NCBI RefSeq assembly: GCF_013377885.1
Contig: NZ_JABKAU010000042.1
Span: forward strand, 1 to 32,707
Origin: Hymenobacter lapidiphilus
GTDB lineage: Bacteria; Bacteroidota; Bacteroidia; Cytophagales; Hymenobacteraceae
Length of the DNA stretch: 32,707 bases
Direction of reading: 5' to 3'
Shown: positions 29,230-32,707 of the stretch, piece by piece
Numbering within the stretch: the stretch's first letter is position 1
Layout of the letters: each line of letters starts with the position of its first letter
The notes under the pieces: generated by a model
The model's input: the letters and a program-made list of their open reading frames with translations, nothing else
Databases searched by the model: none
Told to the model about the DNA's origin: nothing
Position numbers and translations under genes: made by a program

Positions 29230-31449
29230 ATGTCTGCTCTCTACTCATTCGGCACCTGGCGCGGCATTCGCCTGCTGGTGCTGTTGGCCGCGCTCCTGCT
29301 CGCGGCTGTTCAAACTGTTTCGGCAGCCAGTGCGCCCATCTACTCGGCTGGTGGAGCCAGCGGTACCAATGTTATCCGGACCTGCTCCACCATCGGCGTT
29401 GGTCTTGCCAGCGTCACGACCTGTTTTGGCGATGTTAAAAATCCTGAACTGGCCGCTGATGGAAATTTCAGTTCGGCGGCTACTATCGATGTGCCTTCTA
29501 TCTCGCTGTTGGGCAATGCCGTCAAGCTACGTATGAATATGGCCCAGCAGGCCCCTAAAAACTATCGTGCTGGCGTGGTTGTGCGGCGTAAGGGCAATTT
29601 GCTGGACATAATCAGACTCAACGTAGGTTTAGCTCCCCGGATAGTGTTGCGGACATTGCTAAACTCAAGCAATCAGGAGTCTTTTACGGTAGCAGCTACC
29701 TTGGTACAGACAGTTTTAGGGGAAGAAAGCGGGGCCGTTCGACTTGAATTTGTTGCTACAAAGCCTTTCGACCAGATTGAGCTGGAGGCCGGTTCTTTGC
29801 TTTCTCTAGGCTATGAGCTTGATGTTCTTTACGCCTACGCCATCGATGCCAATGTGATTGATACAACGGAAGGTTTAGTTACGCGCTTCGATAACCCGAC
29901 CACCGCCAACTACAGCACGGAGGTAAAGGACGACAACGGCCTTACCGTATGCGTGAACAGTGGGGTAAGCAACCCCGAAAACACCGTTGATAACGACCTG
30001 ACCAACTTTGCTACCTTCAACGCTCTAGTCGGCGTGAGCTGCCCGAACACCCTGCAAGCCCAGCTTGAGGGCCCGGCCCCGGCTGGCTACGTAGCGGGCT
30101 TTGTGCTGGGCTCGGGAACCCTGCTCAATGTAAGCGTGCTCGATAAGCTGCGTATTACTACGTACCAAGGAGGCGTGAAGCAGGAGCAGGCCAGCGGCCG
30201 CGACCTGCTGCAGCTGGAGGTGCTACCCAATGGCCAGTCGGTGGTGCGCTTTACCACTACCAAGCCTTTCGACCGGGTAGAGCTGCAGCGCACCAGCGTG
30301 GTGGATCTGCTCAATAATCTGCGGATCTATTACGGCTTCGGCGTAACGCCCAGCACGTTCCGCGACCAGGAGCCCCGGCTTTCGTCGTTTGCCAACCCAG
30401 CCAACAACTTCCAGGTGGGTGGCACCGCAGGTCTCATCAGTAATCCGCAGCTGGCGGCTGATAACAACCTGACAGGCAACTTTGCTACCGTAGGCAGCCT
30501 GCTGGAAGTGCTGACTGCTCCCCGCTTGAAGCTGCGCCTCGACGCACCCGGTAAAGCAGGCAACCTGGCTGGCGTACGGCTGGGCCTGGGCACTGGCTTG
30601 GTCGATGCCAACGTACTCTCCAACATTCGCATCAGAACGTACAGCGGCGCAAATGGTGGTACGTTGGTCGAAACGGCCACGGGCAGCAGCCTGCTTGATC
30701 TGGAGCTGCTGGCGGGCGGACAGTTTGAGGTGACCTTCCTGACCACCCAGGATTTTGATTGGGTGGAAGTAGAGCTGGCCACCGGTGTGGCGGTGCTGAA
30801 TGATGCCCGCATCTACTTTGCCTTCGCCGAAGACCGGCCCACCGGCTTCCCCACCACTATTGTTCGGCCTACCGGCCCGCTGCCCGTGCAGTTGACGGCC
30901 TTTGGGGCGCGCGCCAACGGTCTGGCCGTTGATGTTAGCTGGGAAACGGCTGCTGAACTGAACAGTTCGTACTTCGAAGTAGAGCGCTCGGCACAGGCTG
31001 GTCGTGGTTTTGTGGCCGTGGGGCGGCAGCAGGCTGCGGGCAACAGCGCCGGCAACCGGACCTACAATCTCACCGATGCCGCTGCGGCCCAGCTCCCGGC
31101 TGGTTTGCTCTACTACCGACTCCGCCAGGTCGATCTTGATGGTACCGAAACGTACTCGGCAGTGGTGGCCGTAACGCGCCGGGCCCCGGCCGCAGCGTTG
31201 GTACTGTATCCTAATCCGGCTCCGGCCGGCAGTCAGCTGCGCATCGGAGGCCTATCGGGGTTGCCCGAAGGAGGGTACGAGCTGTTGCTCTACTCTATGC
31301 AGGGGGCATTGGTAAGCCGGCAGCCGCTGCGCAACGCCATGGAAGCAACGGTTCCCAATCTGGGAGCCGGCGTGTACCAGGCCATTGTGAACGATGCCGC
31401 CGGCCATCTGGTAGGCCGGCAGCGGCTGGTGCTCACGCAGGGCCGCTAA
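29230..31449 (+). CDS. T9SS cargo protein with three diverged internal repeats
   Basis: This 739-residue secreted protein has a signal peptide (hydrophobic LLVLLAALLLAAVQTVSA), three repeats of about 150 residues, a short fibronectin-like domain and a C-terminal T9SS sorting domain (LVLYPNPAPAGSQL to the terminal LVLTQGR). Each repeat has an opening NPELAADGNFSSAAT, NPENTVDNDLTNFAT or NPQLAADNNLTGNFAT, a middle AGVVVRRKGNLLD, AGFVLGSGTLLN or AGVRLGLGTGLVD, and a closing TKPFDQIELEAG, TKPFDRVELQRT or TQDFDWVEVELA. The domain after the repeats has LPVQLTAFGAR and VSWETAAELNSSYFEVERS, common in Bacteroidota cargo proteins. The repeats look like beta-sandwich adhesion or binding units; the ligand is unknown. 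TTG 29173 is an earlier start, but ATG 29230 leads directly into the signal peptide. Confidence 0.9.
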   Translation: MSALYSFGTWRGIRLLVLLAALLLAAVQTVSAASAPIYSAGGASGTNVIRTCSTIGVGLASVTTCFGDVKNPELAADGNFSSAATIDVPSISLLGNAVKLRMNMAQQAPKNYRAGVVVRRKGNLLDIIRLNVGLAPRIVLRTLLNSSNQESFTVAATLVQTVLGEESGAVRLEFVATKPFDQIELEAGSLLSLGYELDVLYAYAIDANVIDTTEGLVTRFDNPTTANYSTEVKDDNGLTVCVNSGVSNPENTVDNDLTNFATFNALVGVSCPNTLQAQLEGPAPAGYVAGFVLGSGTLLNVSVLDKLRITTYQGGVKQEQASGRDLLQLEVLPNGQSVVRFTTTKPFDRVELQRTSVVDLLNNLRIYYGFGVTPSTFRDQEPRLSSFANPANNFQVGGTAGLISNPQLAADNNLTGNFATVGSLLEVLTAPRLKLRLDAPGKAGNLAGVRLGLGTGLVDANVLSNIRIRTYSGANGGTLVETATGSSLLDLELLAGGQFEVTFLTTQDFDWVEVELATGVAVLNDARIYFAFAEDRPTGFPTTIVRPTGPLPVQLTAFGARANGLAVDVSWETAAELNSSYFEVERSAQAGRGFVAVGRQQAAGNSAGNRTYNLTDAAAAQLPAGLLYYRLRQVDLDGTETYSAVVAVTRRAPAAALVLYPNPAPAGSQLRIGGLSGLPEGGYELLLYSMQGALVSRQPLRNAMEATVPNLGAGVYQAIVNDAAGHLVGRQRLVLTQGR

Positions 31450-31534
31450 GCTGGCGGCTGGCTCTGGTTGACAGGCTGGCGCGCAAAGGTTATTTAGGTG
31501 TACTATTCGTTTGATTGATGGCTATGAAAGCCGG

Positions 31535-31568
31535 AAAGCCCCGTTGGTTGCAGGCCAGCGGGGCTTTT
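31535..31568 (+). terminator. Terminator after the T9SS repeat protein gene
   Basis: AAAGCCCCGTTGG (31535-31547) pairs with CCAGCGGGGCTTT (31555-31567) with one G-U pair, 7-nt loop, ending in TTTT. It lies 86 bases past the stop at 31449. Confidence 0.75.
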
Positions 31569-31693
31569 CGCGTGGGTATACGTAGCAGGGCAGTTGGCTA
31601 GAGATTAATGATAATATAGCGGTAACATCTCCACCAGAATGATGTGCCAACTTTGTGTTCCTCAGTTCTCTCCCACTTCTTCACAACCATCTC

Positions 31694-32581
31694 ATGTCGC
31701 GTACCCTCTCTCGCATGCTGGGCCTGGCCCTGCTCACCGGCCTGGCAGTTTCCTGCTCCAAAGAAGCCGTGGAACCCGCCAGCCCTGCCATTAGCTCGCA
31801 AGTGGCCGATGCCGTTACTGCTACCCGCGACAACAATATGGCTCTGGGCAACCCCAGCGGTGCGCAGGCCAATACCAGCTTCTACTGGAACTACCTCGTC
31901 AACAAGTCCCAGTTCAGCATGTCGTACCACCGCGACCGGGGTACGCCCAACTGGGTAAGCTGGCACCTGAGCAGCGCCTGGCTCGGCAGCACCCCGCGCC
32001 AGGATAATTTCGCTTCCGATAACTCGTTGCCCAGCGGCTGGTACCGCGTTACCAGCAGCAGCTACACGGGTTCGGGTTTCGACCGCGGCCACAATGCCCC
32101 CTCAGCCGACCGCACCGGCTCGGTAGCCGATAACTCGGCCACTTTCCTGATGACCAACATGATGCCGCAGGCCCCCAACAACAACCAGCGGGCCTGGGCC
32201 AATCTGGAGAACTACTGCCGCACGCTCGTAAACGCGGGCAACGAACTCTACATCATCACCGGCAGCTACGGCAAGGGCGGTACCGGCTCGGCCGGCTACA
32301 AAACCACCCTCGACCAGGGCCGCGTAACCGTGCCGGCTCGTTGCTGGAAAGTAGTGGTGGTACTGCCCGTAGGCACCAACGATGCTGCCCGCGTAACGAC
32401 CAGCACCCGGGTTATTGCCATCGACACCCCCAACGATAACAGCATCAGCACTACCTGGGGCACTTACCGCACCAGCGTAAACGCCATCGAGCAAGCCACC
32501 GGCTACGATCTGCTCTCGGCCGTAGCAGCCAGCGTGCAGACGACCATTGAGGCCAAGGTAGACAACGGCCCCACCAGCTGA
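31694..32581 (+). CDS. Lipoprotein DNA/RNA non-specific endonuclease (NucA/EndoG family)
   Basis: This 295-residue nuclease has a lipoprotein signal (MSRTLSRMLGLALLTGLAVSC, Cys21) and is likely anchored in the envelope facing outward or into the periplasm. The beta-beta-alpha metal motif is FDRGHNAPSADRT (DRGH at residues 130-133, catalytic His133), followed by ATFLMTNMMPQAPNNNQRAWANLE, which supplies the metal-binding Asn, and a GSYGKGGTG turn. It should cut single- and double-stranded DNA and RNA. GTG 31655 is an upstream start, but ATG 31694 starts the signal peptide. No immunity protein or inhibitor gene is visible next to it. The gene is followed by the large terminator hairpin at 32644-32703. 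Confidence 0.92.
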   Translation: MSRTLSRMLGLALLTGLAVSCSKEAVEPASPAISSQVADAVTATRDNNMALGNPSGAQANTSFYWNYLVNKSQFSMSYHRDRGTPNWVSWHLSSAWLGSTPRQDNFASDNSLPSGWYRVTSSSYTGSGFDRGHNAPSADRTGSVADNSATFLMTNMMPQAPNNNQRAWANLENYCRTLVNAGNELYIITGSYGKGGTGSAGYKTTLDQGRVTVPARCWKVVVVLPVGTNDAARVTTSTRVIAIDTPNDNSISTTWGTYRTSVNAIEQATGYDLLSAVAASVQTTIEAKVDNGPTS

Positions 32582-32643
32582 GTTGGCGGGCCAGTAACTG
32601 GCCCTGCACAAATGCTTTGGTGCTGCTTCCGGTAAGCGGAGCC

Positions 32644-32703
32644 GGGCCGTCATCAAAAAGAGGAGGCCGCACTGATGCGGCCTCCTCTTTTTGATGACGG
32701 CCC
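32644..32703. terminator. Very long bidirectional terminator hairpin
   Basis: Arms 32644-32671 and 32676-32703 pair perfectly over 28 bp (core CATCAAAAAGAGGAGGCCGC, loop CTGA). The inner part ends in CTCTTTTTGATG and gives T-runs on both strands. It lies about 60 bases past the nuclease stop, and the next gene outside the window is probably convergent. Confidence 0.85.
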
Positions 32704-32707
32704 TACC

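Overview
The window looks like chromosomal DNA of a GC-rich member of the Bacteroidota, most likely Hymenobacter or a close relative (Cytophagales). The evidence is type IX secretion (T9SS) C-terminal sorting domains, several promoter candidates with the Bacteroidota -7 element TAnnTTTG, little Shine-Dalgarno signal, a tRNA gene without encoded CCA, lipoproteins with short lipoboxes, and many families common in that group (DUF3817, DUF922-like, DUF6992-like, LURP-one-related). The genus call is inference from gene style and was not tested by a search. There are no phage genes, transposases, CRISPR arrays or rRNA genes.

Layout. 1-5324 is mostly minus strand: a lipoprotein cut by the window edge, a DUF3817 membrane protein, a large secreted metzincin protease with a T9SS sorting domain, a cold-shock-domain protein with a charged N-terminal extension, and an RsuA/RluE-type pseudouridine synthase. 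5409-9628 holds a lipoprotein with YPDG-type repeats, then a serine hydrolase, a DUF922-like HExxH protein and an AraC-family regulator. 10139-17808 holds a TPR protein convergent with a LURP-one-related protein, then an aldehyde dehydrogenase and a GMC oxidoreductase that could act in sequence on alcohols and aldehydes, a Spy-like lipoprotein, a hot-dog thioesterase and a DJ-1/PfpI protein. Four hairpin repeat elements lie between the genes from 13.6 to 18.1 kb.

18108-19683 has a small membrane protein, an outer-membrane beta-barrel protein and tRNA-Val(GAC). 19886-24009 has a histone-deacetylase-family gene facing a three-gene minus-strand cassette: FAD oxidoreductase, type III polyketide synthase, methyltransferase. 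This cassette is the clearest candidate for specialised metabolism. 24189-28901 has a tiny protein that is almost only a T9SS sorting domain, a 40-residue membrane peptide, and a two-component pair (sigma-54 response regulator, then a hybrid kinase with receiver and HPt domains). 29230-32581 has a T9SS cargo protein with three diverged internal repeats and a lipoprotein DNA/RNA non-specific endonuclease.

Together the window reads as ordinary core and envelope genes plus a polyketide cassette, a phosphorelay and several secreted proteins. Strong hairpin terminators separate many units, often shared between convergent genes.
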